Assembly (NCBI GenBank): GCA_007922195.1
Contig: ML682067.1
Location: 664,283-728,282, forward strand
Reading direction: 5' to 3'
Origin: Podocnemis expansa
Taxonomy: Eukaryota > Chordata > Testudines > Podocnemididae
Length of the DNA: 64,000 nt
Made by a program: the position numbers and the translations under genes. The notes below the pieces were generated by a model. That model searched no databases. It was given only the letters and a program-made list of their open reading frames with translations, and had not been told where the DNA came from. This document shows positions 32,894 to 45,339 of this stretch, one piece after another. Each line of letters starts with the position of its first letter. Position 1 is the first letter of the stretch.

Positions 32894-34141
32894 CCTTCAG
32901 AGTTCCTTCATGGCAAAGGTGTTCATCAGTGTGTCCTGAACTGTCACAGCTCTCTGTGATGGCTGCTCCCATGTGGGCACAAGTCTGGGTTGCTCGTAGT
33001 CCCAGGCAAGGAGTTGTGCCTCAGCTTCCCACACAGTGGCAATACTCTCACCCCACACCTCACAGAAGTTGTGTGAAGAAGAAGTTGCACTGATGACCTG
33101 CAGCATTGTCCTCTCCGCAAGGTGGAGGCATGTAAGGAGGCACCTCCAGCGTGCCTTCAGGCTGCCAAATGCCTGCTCGACCACCTGGCGGCAGCGGCTC
33201 AGCCAGCGGTTCAAAAGCTGCCAGTGGGGATTGAGGGGCCCTGCGTATGGCCGCATGAGCTATGGGCGGAGCGGATAGGCCACGTCTGCAACAATGAGGA
33301 CAGGCACCTCTACTCCGCCAACATTGACGTTAAGTGGGGGGAAGAAGGTGCCCACCTCCATGCCCCAGTACAGGGCAGAGTTACAGAGGATCCTGGCATC
33401 ATGGGCCCTCCCTGGCCATCCCACATAACAGTTTTGAAAAATGCCTTGGTGGTCCACAAGGGCCTGCAGGATGAGAGAGTAGTACTCCTTCCGATTTCTG
33501 TACTCTGCGGCTCTGTGCTCCACGGCTTACACAGGGATGTGCGTGGCATCCAGGATCCCTGCACAACTGGGAAAGCCCAGTGTGGCCATGCTGGCAATGG
33601 TGTCCTGCAGCTCCCCTTGTGTGACCAGGCATCGCAGCAGGATCCTGTTGATGGGCCTGGTGACCTCCAACAGAATGTTCCCAGTGGTGGACCTCCCAAT
33701 GCCGAACAGGTACGCCACAGACCTGTGCGACTCCGGAGTGGCCATCTTCCACAGAGCAATGGCCACTCTTTTCTCCACAGGGATAGCAGGCCACATGGTA
33801 GTGTCCCTTCGGCGCAGCAGCGGGGTGAGTTCTGCATCCAGGAGGTTGAAGCTGGCCCTGCTCATGTGGAAATTCCTCAACCACTGGTTGTCCCCTCAGG
33901 TTTGGAGCACTACCCGCTCCCACCAGTCTGGGCTGGTCTCCCAGGCTCAGACCTGGCAAGGCACAGAAGGGGGCAGGGGAAGTAGCTCTGCTCTGCGGCC
34001 CAGCTGGATGATAGCCTGGGGCACAGGCTGGGCACCATCAGGGTCTGCAAGCAGAGTGTCCCACATCAGCAGGACACTCTGCAGGTGGGCAGAGGGTCTC
34101 TTTGTTGCATGGCACTGGCGAGGCAGCTGGGCAGCGTCCAT
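32894..34141 (-). pseudogene. HARBI1-like DDE transposase of H3, nonsense mutations only
   Basis: Exon 1 starts 34141 (MDAAQLPRQCHATKRPSAHL). The region equivalent to the H2 donor is altered. In exon 2 one frame runs almost throughout: WWERVVLQT, RNFHMSRASFNLLDAEL, IPVEKRVAIALWKMATPESH, YLFGIGRSTTGNILLEVTR, first Asp in AGILDATHIPV (about 33540), YRNRKEYYSLILQALVDH, second Asp in VADVAYPLRP (about 33270), Glu in VVEQAFGSLKARWR (about 33160). Three in-frame stops were seen: TGA after VVLQT (about 33895), TAA after HIPV (about 33525) and TAG after YPLRP (about 33257), where H2 has Trp. It keeps the residues that H2 lost by its 11-nt deletion. Catalytic residues present, protein truncated. Confidence 0.88.
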
Positions 34142-34299
34142 GTCTGCGTTTCACAGTGCACTGCTAACCAGAATGGACAGGGAAGTGAGGTCGGTGCCAG
34201 CTTTTATAGGATTGGCTGGCAACATGGCTGCCGACATGGCCTAGAGAGGGGGCCATGTTGCCACACCTCCCCTTCCCCTAAAGCGAAATAGCAAGTCCT

Positions 34300-34436
34300 G
34301 TGTTTGGATACGCTATTTTGATTCCAGCTTTTCCCTTATTTGAATTGATTTTTGGTTATTTCGAATTAACTCGTTTCGAAATAAGGGCTTTATTTCAAAA
34401 TGACTTGTTTTGAAATAACTTATTTAGAAACAACAC
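34300..34436. repeat. Right subterminal TTCGAA motifs of H3
   Basis: TTATTTCGAATTAAC, GTTTCGAAATAA, TTTCAAAATGAC and TTTTGAAATAAC lie in about 100 bp upstream of the transposase start. Confidence 0.6.
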
Positions 34437-34455
34437 CCTGCATGTGGACATAGCC

Positions 34456-34893
34456 ATAGAATCATAGGGTCATCTAGCCCAACCCCCTGCTAAAAGCAGG
34501 ACCACTCTGACTAAATCATCCCAGCCAGGGTATTTTCTAACCAGACGTTAAATATTTCCAAAGATGGAGATTCTACCACCTCCCTAGGCAACCCATTCCA
34601 ATGCTTCACCACTCTCCTAGTGAGAAAGTTTCTCCTAATATACAACCTTGACCTCCTCAGCTGTAACTTGAAACCATTGCTCTTTGTTCTGTCCTTTGTT
34701 ACTACTGAGAACAGCCTAGCTCTCTCCTCTTTGGAGCACTCCTTCAAGTAGCTGAAGGTTGCTATCAAATCTCCCTTCACAGTCTTCTCTAGTGCAGGAT
34801 AAATAAGCCTAGTTCCTTCAGTCCTTCCTCATAAGTCATGTGCTCTGGCCCCCTAATCATTTTCGTTGCCCTCCACTGGACTCTTTCTAGAAC
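34456..34893 (-). pseudogene. CR1 LINE, ORF2 C-terminus and 3' UTR
   Basis: The minus-strand reading ends KGDLIATFSYLKECSKEERA, FKLQLRRSRLYIRRNFLTRR, VVKHWNGLPREVVESPSLEI, FNVWLENTLAGMI: the standard end of the CR1 RT protein. The stop is followed by the 3' UTR toward 34456, where H3 is inserted. 5' truncated at about 34893. This fragment's own frame is open for about 90 codons. Confidence 0.9.
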
Positions 34894-35237
34894 AATGAGA
34901 TTAAAAAATGTATTTTAGCACTAGACATTTGATTACTGAACATTCAACATAGGTTACAAGCTAGAACAAGGAGGGATTTATAAAATGTGTTACAAAATAT
35001 GCTATACAACATTTAAAGATATAAACAGAATTGTTCTATTATAAAAATTGTGTAATCTTTGCACCTATAATCTTGAGCTCTTTCTTCTGAAATTTAAAGT
35101 AGGATTTACTACTGGAGAGAATTCTTGGCAAGTTAGCTTAGGGAAACTTGGTTGAGTGAAACTAAGGTCTTCATTTTCCCAAAGCAAAGAATAAACTGTA
35201 CCGGACATGTTACACAGTGTTTCCTATTCATTCTACC
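34894..35237. other. Non-coding, nothing recognised
   Basis: AT-rich. No feature supported. Confidence 0.5.
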
Positions 35238-35245
35238 ATAGCTTC

Positions 35246-35764
35246 AGGGGTTAAAGTATAATTTGATGGGTCCCAGAATGCTCCTGCGTGAGTGGGCCCC
35301 CCTGTAGGGATGGCCTGCCCCAGACCCAAGCTCCTGCCCCCTTGCATGCTAGCACACCACCCCCTGCCCCCAATACCACCCCCAGCACGAGCTGGGCTGC
35401 CCCCACACTTGCTGGTGGTGGCGCAGATGGGGAGGTGGGGGTGGTAGGCCCTGGGTTAGGGTGGCGGCGTGGCTGGGGAGGAGGCTCCGGGCCCCAGGTT
35501 GGGTTGGGGCATGGAAGGGGAGGGCTTTGAGGTGGAGTTTGAGCCCCTCAGCAATGCCCCTGGTCCATACCCCGGCCCTTGCCCCTAAAATAGAACATGG
35601 AACCAGAACGCTGTGTTCTGGGGCCTGCTGTTTTTAAATAGTTGGCCCCGGAACACAGCGTTCTGGCTCTGTGTTCTATTTTTAGGGGCCCCAGAACGCC
35701 GAGCCCCTAAAATAGTGGGCCCTGGAACAGCGTTCTGCTGCGTTCCGGCTTACTTTAACCCCTG
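35246..35764. mobile_element. MITE with 14-bp TIR and internal hairpin
   Basis: Perfect TIR CAGGGGTTAAAGTA / TACTTTAACCCCTG. The 8-bp flanks CATAGCTT and CATGTATG agree only partly, so hAT membership is likely but unproven. A large internal inverted repeat (35582-35625 against 35645-35690, arms with CCTAAAATAGAACA and CAGAACGC.GTGTTC) could fold as a hairpin. 519 bp, non-coding. Confidence 0.75.
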
Positions 35765-35772
35765 CATGTATG

Positions 35773-38264
35773 AAGAAGCATGGAAGAAACTCAGAGGAGT
35801 TCTTTTATCTGTGGACACCTCCACAGGAAGAGACCCATACAAATGTGCTTTGCTTCCTACAATTGTCTAGCTATATCAGCTGCCATGGGCTCCTCTATCT
35901 TAGGTTCTATAATTGTGGGGTTCTCCCCCATTCCAGACCATAAATAAAAATCAGTATATCTGACTCCACACTCAAGATCCTCTAGGTCTACAGAACTGCT
36001 ATGCTTCTAAAGCCTCACTGAAGGGACTTCCATGGACTAGAAGTGAAGAAACAGGTTACAGAGTTGGAACTTCCCCTTTCGCTAGTGGATGTTCCTCTCT
36101 GGTAATTTTAATTGTACTAATTAGTCATAGATCAGCATTTGTTCTTGTGTATTTTGAGCTCACTACAAAATCAATGCGAGCAGAACCAAAGCCATTGTAT
36201 TGTGGAAGTCAGTGGAAACGCAATATGAAACTAGGATTTCATGTATTCTGATTTAAGGGATTTAATGTGACACTGAGTGCACAAAGTTGCAGTTCTGAAA
36301 TAATTTTTGTGTGCCCAAGATATATATATTAACATAGCTCAGTGGAAGAACTCTGGCATATAAAATTGCATGTCTTTCTTCTGTCACGAGAGACAGTTTT
36401 TGTTAGATATAGGGACAAAGAGACCCCAAATCCTGGAAGACTTCTACAGTCAGAAGTCTCATTGCTTCAGTGGGAATTCGGTCATCAGTGGCATTGCAGG
36501 GTCAGACATTTTTAGGCTCTGTGTCACTTGAATCATGGGATTTTTTTTCAGTGCAAGATAATTTGGGGGAAAAAAAAAAAGAAATATGAAGCCTAATTTA
36601 CTTTTGATGGTCTTTGTCAATTTGACAATCAAGAAGTAATTTATTTATATTTTCAGAATATTAATTATGGTTTGTCTAATTTTTTGCGTGTAGTGACCTG
36701 ACTCCATATCAATAATTGTCTCTTGCCATTTAAAGGAATTTAACATTTCCTTTCCAATTCTAGGAGAAACTGTAGGGTCCCCTAAAAACAGGAAATAATT
36801 CATAATCTATCCAAATATTGCATGTGCTGACATATCAATTAAACAAATATAAGGAAATGACAAGGCACAGTCCCTTGAACATATGGGCAGCATGATTATC
36901 CAGGGTTTTCTCTTTTTTTAGTGGAGAGAACTTTTATCTTTCTTTAAAGTTTTATGTGGTTTAGGGGAAAGTTTTCTGAAACTGCTAACTTGATTGTTCA
37001 GGCACTCTGAGGGAAGGAGTCATTTGACATTCAGAAATGTATACCATGACTAATTAGATTGCCTGCTGACTATGACCCACAGGAACTTTCAGCAATAATA
37101 ATTTCAGCAATACAAATATGTCAAAAGTAAAAAATTGCAAATGTGCCTAAAAGACAGATCATTTTGATTTATTCAACAAGAGAAACTCTGCAATTCTTTG
37201 CAATTCTTTTCAGTGGTATAAATTGTACACAATTGATAAATATACACAACTAGTTAAAAAACAGTGGCACTGCTACCATTACATCCTTGATGCTTCCCAA
37301 CTGGATGCCAGGTTTTGATCTTAGATTTGCAGTGCATCTCCCCCTGAAGTCAGTGAGTGTGTTCCAGAGAAGAATTTGGCCCCTTTTATTTATGACAATT
37401 AGCTCATTACTGAAGATAAGAATAGTCTGAGACCATGTGGACTGTGGATATTGTTTTGTAGGAATATAGCTACTTTCATCTGAGAACCTAAAATAATTTT
37501 TATAAAATTAAATAAGTCTCACATCCTCCCTGCCTGGCAGGTAAGTATTATACTGTTTAGTAGCTGTATGTGGATGTTAGCTGATTTATCTATGCTCACA
37601 CAGCAAGTCAGTAGTCAAGCTGGAATAGAACCCAGGAGTCCTGATTCCCAATGGTTACCACTAAATCCCATTCTTTCCCCTTCCTTCTCAAGAAATATTT
37701 TTAAAACAATCAACCCTGCAGCACTGTGTGGCTAAGATTTCTGTGCTGTGTCTCTAAGAGGCACAGAATAAAATTCACAGGCAAGGGAGAACACTGTCCC
37801 GTATCCAGGTTTTTTGGTGCCCCTGGTGTAATATAGTCAGCTAGGGGGAGGCTGTCTAAATTTTATACCCACCTGTCATAGGGACTGCAGTGCTGCCCCC
37901 AGCCCTGACACGTCCCTTTTCCCACTCTTGACTCCCAGTCCAGCTTCTGACATGTCTCCATGCCAGGACTGATCAGGATATCATTGGGAGGCAAACCTAC
38001 AGCTGTTTCAAAAGTGAATTCTCCTCTAGTTGGTAGCAGGGCTTTTAGAGCCCTTTAGTCTGCTCTGGCTCTTTTATCCAGCATGAAGTGTCTGGAATGG
38101 GGATGAATATGTTTTCTTTTTAGAACTGAGTTTTCTTCACCAGCACACATGTGAAGGGGAAAGAAGGAAGGGCATGATATTTATATAGGCCATAATGCGA
38201 TGCCATGATATTTAACCATAAAGGAAGAAACTTGAGATTTTTTTTAAACAGATTGTTACAACAT
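35773..38264. other. Non-coding; possible MIR-like relic about 37560-37660
   Basis: CACACAGCAAGTCAGTAGTC, GGAATAGAACCCAGGAGTCC and TGATTCCCA resemble the antisense MIR core. The remainder is unassigned AT-rich sequence. Confidence 0.45.
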
Positions 38265-38600
38265 CCATAGACTCGTAGAATTAGAGGCCAGAAGGGACCA
38301 TTGCGGTATTCTAGTCTAATCTTTGGCACATCATATACCACAGAACCTCACCCATCTCTCATCAATAAGCTCATAACTTCTGGTTGAGTTACTGAGTTCT
38401 CAAATCTTGATGTAAAGACTTCATGTTACAGTGATTACATCATTTACTGTACTTCAAACCAGCAAGTGACCCATGCCCCATTCTGGAGAGGAAGCCAAAA
38501 AATCTCCATGGTCTCTTCCAATCTGCCCAGGTGAAAATTCCTTCCCAACCCCAAATATGGCATCAGTTAGACCAAATACATTAAAAGAAACATGCACTAT
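38265..38600 (-). mobile_element. CR1 3' UTR fragment, second subfamily
   Basis: CATAGACTCGTAGAATTAGAGGCCAGAAGG, read in parts, is the antisense tail of the CR1 subfamily whose sense copy ends at 22075 (GGATCACAATTGTTCC). It continues through CCAGCAAGTGACCCATGCCC and AATTCCTTCCCAACCCC. No coding part is kept. Confidence 0.7.
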
Positions 38601-39254
38601 CTATTAAGAACTCTGTAGCTGTGTTTGTTTGGAGTTCTATCTAATTTTAAACGTGGCTCAGAGATCGTCCTTTATTTGAGGCAAGAGAGGACAGCTGACT
38701 CTACCAACATTCCTCTGAGACAATTCCTGGGTAACTTTCTCATTTCACCATGCCTGTGATGGGCGGTCCACTAAGATCACATTACAGCAAATTAAAGAAG
38801 GCAACGGAGGCAACATTAGCTATCAAGGACATTATGTAACATTTAATAAAGTTGAGTGCAAACAAACTCCTCAGATGGGTTATCACAGCTACATGTATTT
38901 ATCTCAAACCACAAAATTCACATCCTGACTGGAACTTCCCAGAAATCCAGGGTGTTCCAGGTCATGATTTGGGTTCAGCCTACATATTACTGTAGTTATA
39001 TTCTTAGGAAATGGAAGTGTTAGAAAGAGTCAGTTGGCCCAGCAGAGTCCTAAAAAGAACAGATTTTAACAACTGCTCAGTTGTTTCAATGCTCCAGGAT
39101 TGCTTTGAAGTAGAATATTGTAATTAAAAGGTTCCAGATGTGTAGCCATGTTAGTCTGTGTACAACGAAAACAATGAGAGTTCTGTGGCACCTTAAAGCT
39201 AACAGATTTCTTTGGGCATAAGTGTTCGTGGGCTCCAACCCACTTTATCAGATG

Positions 39255-39455
39255 TGCCATGTGCCAGAAATGCCAGTCTGCCTTATATATTGGACAAACA
39301 GGACAGCCTCTGCTCAAAAGAATAAAAGAGTAAAAGTCTGACATCAGAAATCACAACATTCTAAAACCAGTAGGTGAGTGCTTCAGTCTGCCTGATCACT
39401 CCATTGATGATTTATTAATTCGGTACTCAAACAGATAATAACACCACCAGGCTTT
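39255..39455 (+). pseudogene. PLE Cys motif and GIY-YIG nuclease fragment
   Basis: The frame reads CAMCQKCQSALYIGQTGQPL, then LKRIKE: a CxxCxxC knuckle followed by the YIG half of the GIY-YIG core (Tyr-Ile-Gly at 39286-39294). A stop follows, then SDIRNHNILKPVGECFSLPD and HSIDDLLIR. This is the only copy in the window where the nuclease core motif is visible. Broken by stops. Confidence 0.72.
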
Positions 39456-39577
39456 AAAGAGAACAAAGCAGAGTTGGAATTAATATGCAAATCTGACTGT
39501 ATTGCCTCAGGGCTAAATAAGGACTTTGGATTTTTTTCTCATTATAAAAGGTGATTTGACCTCATCTCCCTCTACCT

Positions 39578-40090
39578 CAGGGATGCCCAAAGTTTTTAGA
39601 TATGGGGGCCGCAGAGCCTGATTGGTGTGGGCCCATGGGCCGCAAAATTCCAAAACCAGTTCCTTTTGCACTATACACAATATGCAGTTATAAATTTTCA
39701 GTAAATTATTACAGCAAAAAGGCATATCTAATTTTAATTGTGACATATGCAGCTGGGATCTTCCAGCAATCATCATCCTCACCACACACCGCTGCTTTCC
39801 TTAAGTCCCAGCCCTTCCCTCACACCCACAGACCTACATCATCACTTTCCCCAAGCCCCAGACCCTCTCCCTGAGTCCCAGACCCTCTCCTTTAGACAGC
39901 TGCCCTGACTGCTCCAGAGGCCACGCCACATGCTGGGGCTCCTGTCCTGAGCATGTTCCCTGCTGCAGCTGACAGATTTTCTCTATTTCTGGTGTTGCAG
40001 CTGAGCCAGTTAAAATTTTTTATTCAGGGGCCACAGAAAAGCTGTTTGCGGGACACATGCAGTGTGAGGGCTGCACTTCGGGCACCCTTG
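39578..40090. mobile_element. hAT-type element (CAGGGATGCCCAAAG family)
   Basis: TIR CAGGGATGCCCAAAG against CAAGGGTGCCCGAAG (reverse complement of the right end). TSD CTCTACCT (39570-39577) and CTCTATAT (40091-40098), 6/8. 513 bp, interior old and non-coding. Confidence 0.82.
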
Positions 40091-40312
40091 CTCTATATGC
40101 TGCTCTCCAGTGTTTGAAACTTAACAACCGCTTTGATTTGCTGTTACAGTGTGAGCTGATTCCATGACTTACACTTCCCTGCATTAATTTTCCTCCTATT
40201 CTGTAAGTTCTGCGATCTAAGTGTCTGATGAAGTGGGATTTTCTCCCGTGAAAGCTCATATAATAAATACATTTGTTAGTCTTTAAGCGTCACAGGACTA
40301 GTTCTTTCTGGG

Positions 40313-42861
40313 TTATACTACTTAACTTTCACAGTGCGCTTAAATAGAAAACATTCATTTCATTGAGCAAAGCCTCAAATGCACATTATCTGAGGATGAA
40401 AAGTATGTCAGGTTATCTTATTTCAGGTCTTCTGTTACTATTTCAAATACAGTAAGTGTAGTACTTTTAAACCAGGTCATGGATGTTTCAAAAAATGCTT
40501 GGGGTTAGGAAAAAGAGCAGATGAGGCTGAGGGACAAGTGAAGGAATTCATTAATATGCCTGCCTGTATTTGGTACTGCCAGTCCAGAGTTGAAAACTAG
40601 AAAACACAGTCCCTCCCCTCTCCCAGTTGATAGTTCTTAAAATGCTCACAATCATCTACTGGTCTAGGAAAAAGAAAGGAAGAAATAATTACGAGGGAAG
40701 GAAGAGGCTAGCAGAGACTGAAAGACAGCTATGTACTGAGTTTTATCAGAGTGTCAACAATATAAGACAAAACTAAACTGTCTCAGTTCATTACGGTTAG
40801 CCAACCATGATAACAACATGCCACCTGAGCCAGTGCAAGAAAAAAGAGAGTACTTCAGAATGTGCTGTGTCTGTAGAAGAACAAAAAGCTGAGAGGCTAG
40901 AAGGCAACATACGAAGCAGAAGCTCTCACTATTAAAGTGATTGGACAGCACCTATAGGTGTTAGAATTAAGCCTATTTTCAAGGCATTAGTTGAAATGCA
41001 CTGACTCCAGTTTTACAGGAACCAGATTCTGCAGTCTTTATACAGCTGAATTGTCATTGACTTCAGTGGGATCTTTGATGTGTAAGGGAGGCTTAGGGTC
41101 AGACCTCCAATGGGATTTAGGCACCTAGTGGGATTTTCAAAAGAACCTATGCATCTTTAGATGCCTAAATACCTTTGGAAATTCTGGCCTTATATAATCT
41201 GTAGAGACATGGGGAAATAATGAAAGCCCAGGATGGAAAAAGAGTGGATTGTCCTTTGCATAATCATGGCTGAGATACTCTTGAGCAACTAAAAAAAAAA
41301 AGCCAAAAACCCTTACAAGGCAGAATAATCTAAATAGGTCAAAGAATCACATACATACAATTATTGCAAAGCTTCTTTGTCAGATTTTAGCAGTGGAGAA
41401 ATAAACTGCTGATTTACAACTTGGCTGGAAATTACCAGTTTGGGGTGTCATGAGTTCTTGTTTAAAGTTTTTTTGTTAGAAATCCAAACCAGAGAAATGA
41501 AGCAGGACATGAAGACAAGATGGTGCAACTGCCTTAGATATCTTTCAGTCTCAGTTTGTGGAATACTGCAAGCCCAAAATGGAGTCCAGGTTCTTATGAG
41601 CAAGTCACATGTCCTTCATGCTTTGTTGAGCCATAGAAGCAGCCATGGTCCATGTTCTGCCTAAAATGTTCATGGAGAGACCCATCAGGTGGGAATAGGC
41701 TTCCTATGGTCTATTGTGCAAGCTAAGCGTAATTGAATGGGTCATTGTCTTGCATAGCCCTTTCACAAAAGACTGTTTGGCTTCAGTGTAGATTTTAGCC
41801 AGTAGGTGTTCCTCAGGAATTTCATTTCTTATAGGTAAGGAGCTTGGTACTAGTTCTTTTCATAAGCTGAAACACATGTCTTCTGCAGATCTTTGCAAAA
41901 GGTGTACCTCAGTTTGCTATGCAATAGAATGAGATCCTGCAGGCTTTGTGAACCAAGGTTTGCATCTATCTATGCAATAGGAGAAGGCTAACTAGGTAAA
42001 AGGTGAGCGTAGGCCCTGCAGAATTTGGCAAGCTGGATTTTTGATCATTCTCTGCAGATAAACAAGTGGAAGATATATCTGCAAACCCACCGCAAAACTC
42101 ACAACCTGGTAAATAAGAAAATGGAAGAATATGCCAGAAAAAAAGACATCAATAGAGCCCTGAACCAATCATCTAAAAGTTTGCCCAGCAGTTTCTGGAA
42201 AACACCGATATTTGGATCAGGAAGAGTGGGGTAATTCAATTTATTTTTGGAAGGGTAAGACCCCCGTACTGTGCAAAAAAGGTATGTAAAGCCCCGAAAT
42301 TTGCAGAGGGGTTGAAAGCTTCCAAGTTCTGGCCGATGAACTCAAACAATGCAAGAGGAAACTGCACAGGCCTTCAGCAATGCTCTACCTGACTTCTTTT
42401 AGCTAGGTTTCTTTATTTTCTTTGATCAGTTTAGAATTGTTAGCTCAGTACTTCAACTTATCTTCACTTTGAGTGTGAATATAACTTCTACAATTTTATC
42501 TTAAAAGATAGGGAATCTTAGCAGCAATACTGGCCATAGTTATGGTAGAAATGTATTGATGTAATTCTTTATTATCTATTCCACATTGTATTCATTTATA
42601 TCCTTATCCATCACTTGCTTTATGTGGTTAGCAATGAAGAATTGTTATAAAATCTCAATCTGAGTACTCCTTGACTGCTTGTTTTCCGGGAGGAAGTCCT
42701 AGTTAATTAACATACCTGCAGTCAATCTGGACTAAGAACACTTGTCCTTCAAATTGGTCTATAATGGCTATCTCAAATTCCTAAAGAATTATAGAATCTG
42801 GCTACAAATGTTTGTCATATAGCGAGTCACACTGTTTAATGTTATAAAAAAACCCCCAAGG
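40313..42861. other. Non-coding, nothing firmly recognised
   Basis: AT-rich sequence with only short chance frames; fragments such as GTCATTGACTTCAGTGGG (about 41055) are typical of old amniote repeats I cannot assign. Confidence 0.5.
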
Positions 42862-43133
42862 ATTTGACCTCATCTTCTGCTATATGCTGTTCCCCAGTGT
42901 TTGAATCTTAACAACTGCTTTGATTTGCTGTCATAGTGCGACCTGTTCACATGACCTATACTCCTCTGCATTTTTTTCTGTAAGTTCCCCCATCTTCAAA
43001 GCATCTGACGAAATGGGATTTTCTCCCACAAAAGTTCATGTGATAAATAAATTTGTTAGTCTTTAAGTGCCACAAGACTCCTTGTTTGTTTTACTGAATT
43101 AGATTAACATGGCTGCTGCTTTGGAACTTGTTT
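42862..43133 (+). repeat. PLE 3' UTR and terminus, 5' truncated
   Basis: GATTTGACCTCATCTTCTGC, CCCCAGTGTTTGAATCTTAA, CATCTGACGAAATGGGATTT, AGTGCCACAAGACTCCTTG, ending CTGCTTTGGAAC. Single arm only. Confidence 0.85.
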
Positions 43134-43422
43134 GCTGTTATGTTACTATGTAAAGAAGGTTTTTATCATAGTGTGTATGCACAATCTCAAATTAGAATTT
43201 CCCTAATTTTAGTGGGATTAAAATTTCAAGGTTGATGTTCCATTAGTATTATTTTTTCCATTGAAAATAGTTAATGTAAAATATTACATTTAAGCTCTAA
43301 GAGAGGTATGTAATTACAGAACAGTCAAAAAATATCTATCAGTTATAGGATTAGATCAATTATACTGACCCTTCAGTGGTCTCTAGAATTCTCAAATTCT
43401 CCTCTTCTTGTCTATGGGCTGT

Positions 43423-43822
43423 CAGGGGTAGGCAACCTTTCCTGGCCCGTGGGCCAGCCCCGCCCTGTCCTTTCAGCTGGTGCCGGGTGTGGGGTCAGCA
43501 GAGGACAGGAGCTGCACATACGGGTGCACATTTACCTTGATGGTCCCATCCCCATGCATGGTTCCAGTCCACTGCCGGCCCTGCTCCTTGGGGGGGGGCA
43601 TTAGGGGAAAGGAGCTATGCCTTTTCCTTGCTTCCCCCACCCCAGCTAGGGAGCAGGGCCAGCAGGGGATAAGAGCCGTGGCATGCATGCAGCTTTTGTG
43701 GTCTCAGGTCCTGCTGGGGTGGTAGGGCCAGCAAGGGGGGGGAGCAGCTGAGGCACTGGGGGCCACTGGGAATAGGTGTGTGTGCCAGCTTTGGCACGCA
43801 TGCTGGGGGTTGCTGAACCCTG
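43423..43822. mobile_element. hAT-type element (CAGGGGTAGGCAACC family)
   Basis: Left end CAGGGGTAGGCAACCTTT. The right end GGGGGTTGCTGAACCCTG is its degenerate complement, preceded by TTTGGCACGCATGC, typical of this vertebrate hAT group. The TSD is not clear. GC-rich, 400 bp, non-coding. Confidence 0.7.
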
Positions 43823-43830
43823 GGCTATGG

Positions 43831-45339
43831 TATAAACAATGTAATTTGAATGTGAATTGTCTTCACTGAGGTAACATCCTCTAGCAGCAAAATAGTTAAG
43901 AATGTTAGAAATTTCACAATCAAACCTATCTTCTGGTGTTTCTAACTCATGTTTGAAAATCAATTTCAGACTTCCTGATGGACAAGAGGGTTTATTCCAC
44001 CATCATGCACATTTGTAGTGTGCACACATTGTTTGGGAGAATAGAGCACAAGGTCTGAATCCAAGAGCAATTTTCTATGTGAAATATTTATGGCTGAGTA
44101 TTACCATCATACTATAGGAGTGCAGCAAAAAACAGAGGTGGTTCAAATGCAAAATAGTTCTTTGATATACTAGTTAAAATTGCTTGACCTTTGGCCTTAT
44201 GTCTTCTAATGCAATCTGAGCCATGTAAAAAAATAATGCAGAAATTTGCAGTCTATCCTGTCCAACTGCTTAATTATTAAGTCTGCTTTGTATGGTACAT
44301 TTGCTCTATAACTAGGTTTGTCATTACTTGAGCAAACAAAACTCTTTGCATTATTGTTCTCCTACATGGTCAGTAGCTGACAATGGCAACTATTATAGCT
44401 ATTGGTTGAAACAAGGTCACATGGCTCTGCAACCCAAAACTAAATAATCTCAGTATCATGCTGTTGCTGGAGTAACGGGAGACTGTAACTGAGACCTTAA
44501 ACATTTTCTGTGGTAAAGAACAAATCCTGCTTGCTTCTCCACAGACTGGGTGAACAAGTGGGGAAGGCAGAATTCTGACAGCCTTTGCCAGGTGTATACC
44601 CTCCATGCTGCAAGAAAAGCTTGCCTGTGTGAGGACGTGCACTCTTTACCCTATTGCAGAGCATAAGGATTTGGAGATAGGCTAGTAAATGAGTGGTGTC
44701 AAGACTCCACAACTACAGAGATCCAGCAACTGCTTCTACTCCTCAGGTAGAGACTGTGGTGGAGAAATAAAATTTATGGAGGCTACCCAGGGCCTGAGAC
44801 TACAGTATAAGCCATAGAAAAAAGGATTTCTTCTTTTTCTTCAACTGCTAGTCACCTCCGTTCTCAATCCAAATGCTCACACTAGGCATCTGACAGAACA
44901 ATTGTTTGACTGAGTACATTTGGAGCACATTTCTTTGTCTTTCTGCAGATTTTAGGCCTTCTTAATCATTCTGCATCAAACAAAACAAACAAAATCCTGT
45001 AACGATCTAAGTAAATGTTATTGCAATAAAAGCAAGTAAAAATAATTCAGAGGTACCAGGTTTTGCTCCAGTAATATTCTGAACAAAAAATGTAATTTTA
45101 AAATGCATTTGGAAGGGCTACAAACATTTCCTATTTAAACGTATCCAAGAATCCAAAACTGCCAGTAGGAAAACAGAATCTGATATCACTCTATAACTCT
45201 GAATTAAAACTTTGTGTACTGTTTAAAGTCAAGGCAGCTAGAGAAGATGTAGCCATTTTTAAAAAAATGCTTCGTGATTTGTGGTATTCCAATTTGAACC
45301 ACTGAACCTGTTTTTCAGAAGTTCAATCTATGTCACTGG
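43831..45339. other. Non-coding, nothing recognised
   Basis: No supported repeat or exon. Confidence 0.5.

Larger units (their letters stand above)
30382..34455. mobile_element. PIF/Harbinger element H3, 4.07 kb
   Basis: Ends GGGTATGTCCAC (30382) and GTGGACATAGCC (to 34455) are 12-bp TIRs with one mismatch. ATA flanks both sides (30379-30381 and 34456-34458) as a 3-bp TSD. It is inserted in a CR1 3' tail. Gene order mirrors H2 in the opposite orientation: Myb-like on + and transposase on -, with convergent poly(A) signals and the same intronic MITE. Both genes carry nonsense or frameshift damage. Confidence 0.92.
39137..40312 (+). mobile_element. PLE relic with Cys-rich linker and GIY-YIG part, split by hAT
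   Basis: A 5' terminal sequence (39137-39258, CTTTCGTGGGCT-like variant) runs directly into the ORF end, with no RT. After the nuclease come the PLE 3' UTR and, beyond the hAT at 39578-40090, the sense terminus ending near 40312 (AGTCTTTAAGCGTCACAGGA). Outer flanks of the hAT join correctly to the PLE 3' UTR of the 42862 copy. Confidence 0.78.

Noticed and set aside
33122..34244. Two long + frames (287 and 235 codons) in H3
   Set aside because: Exact antisense of the transposase, whose conserved blocks read on the minus strand.
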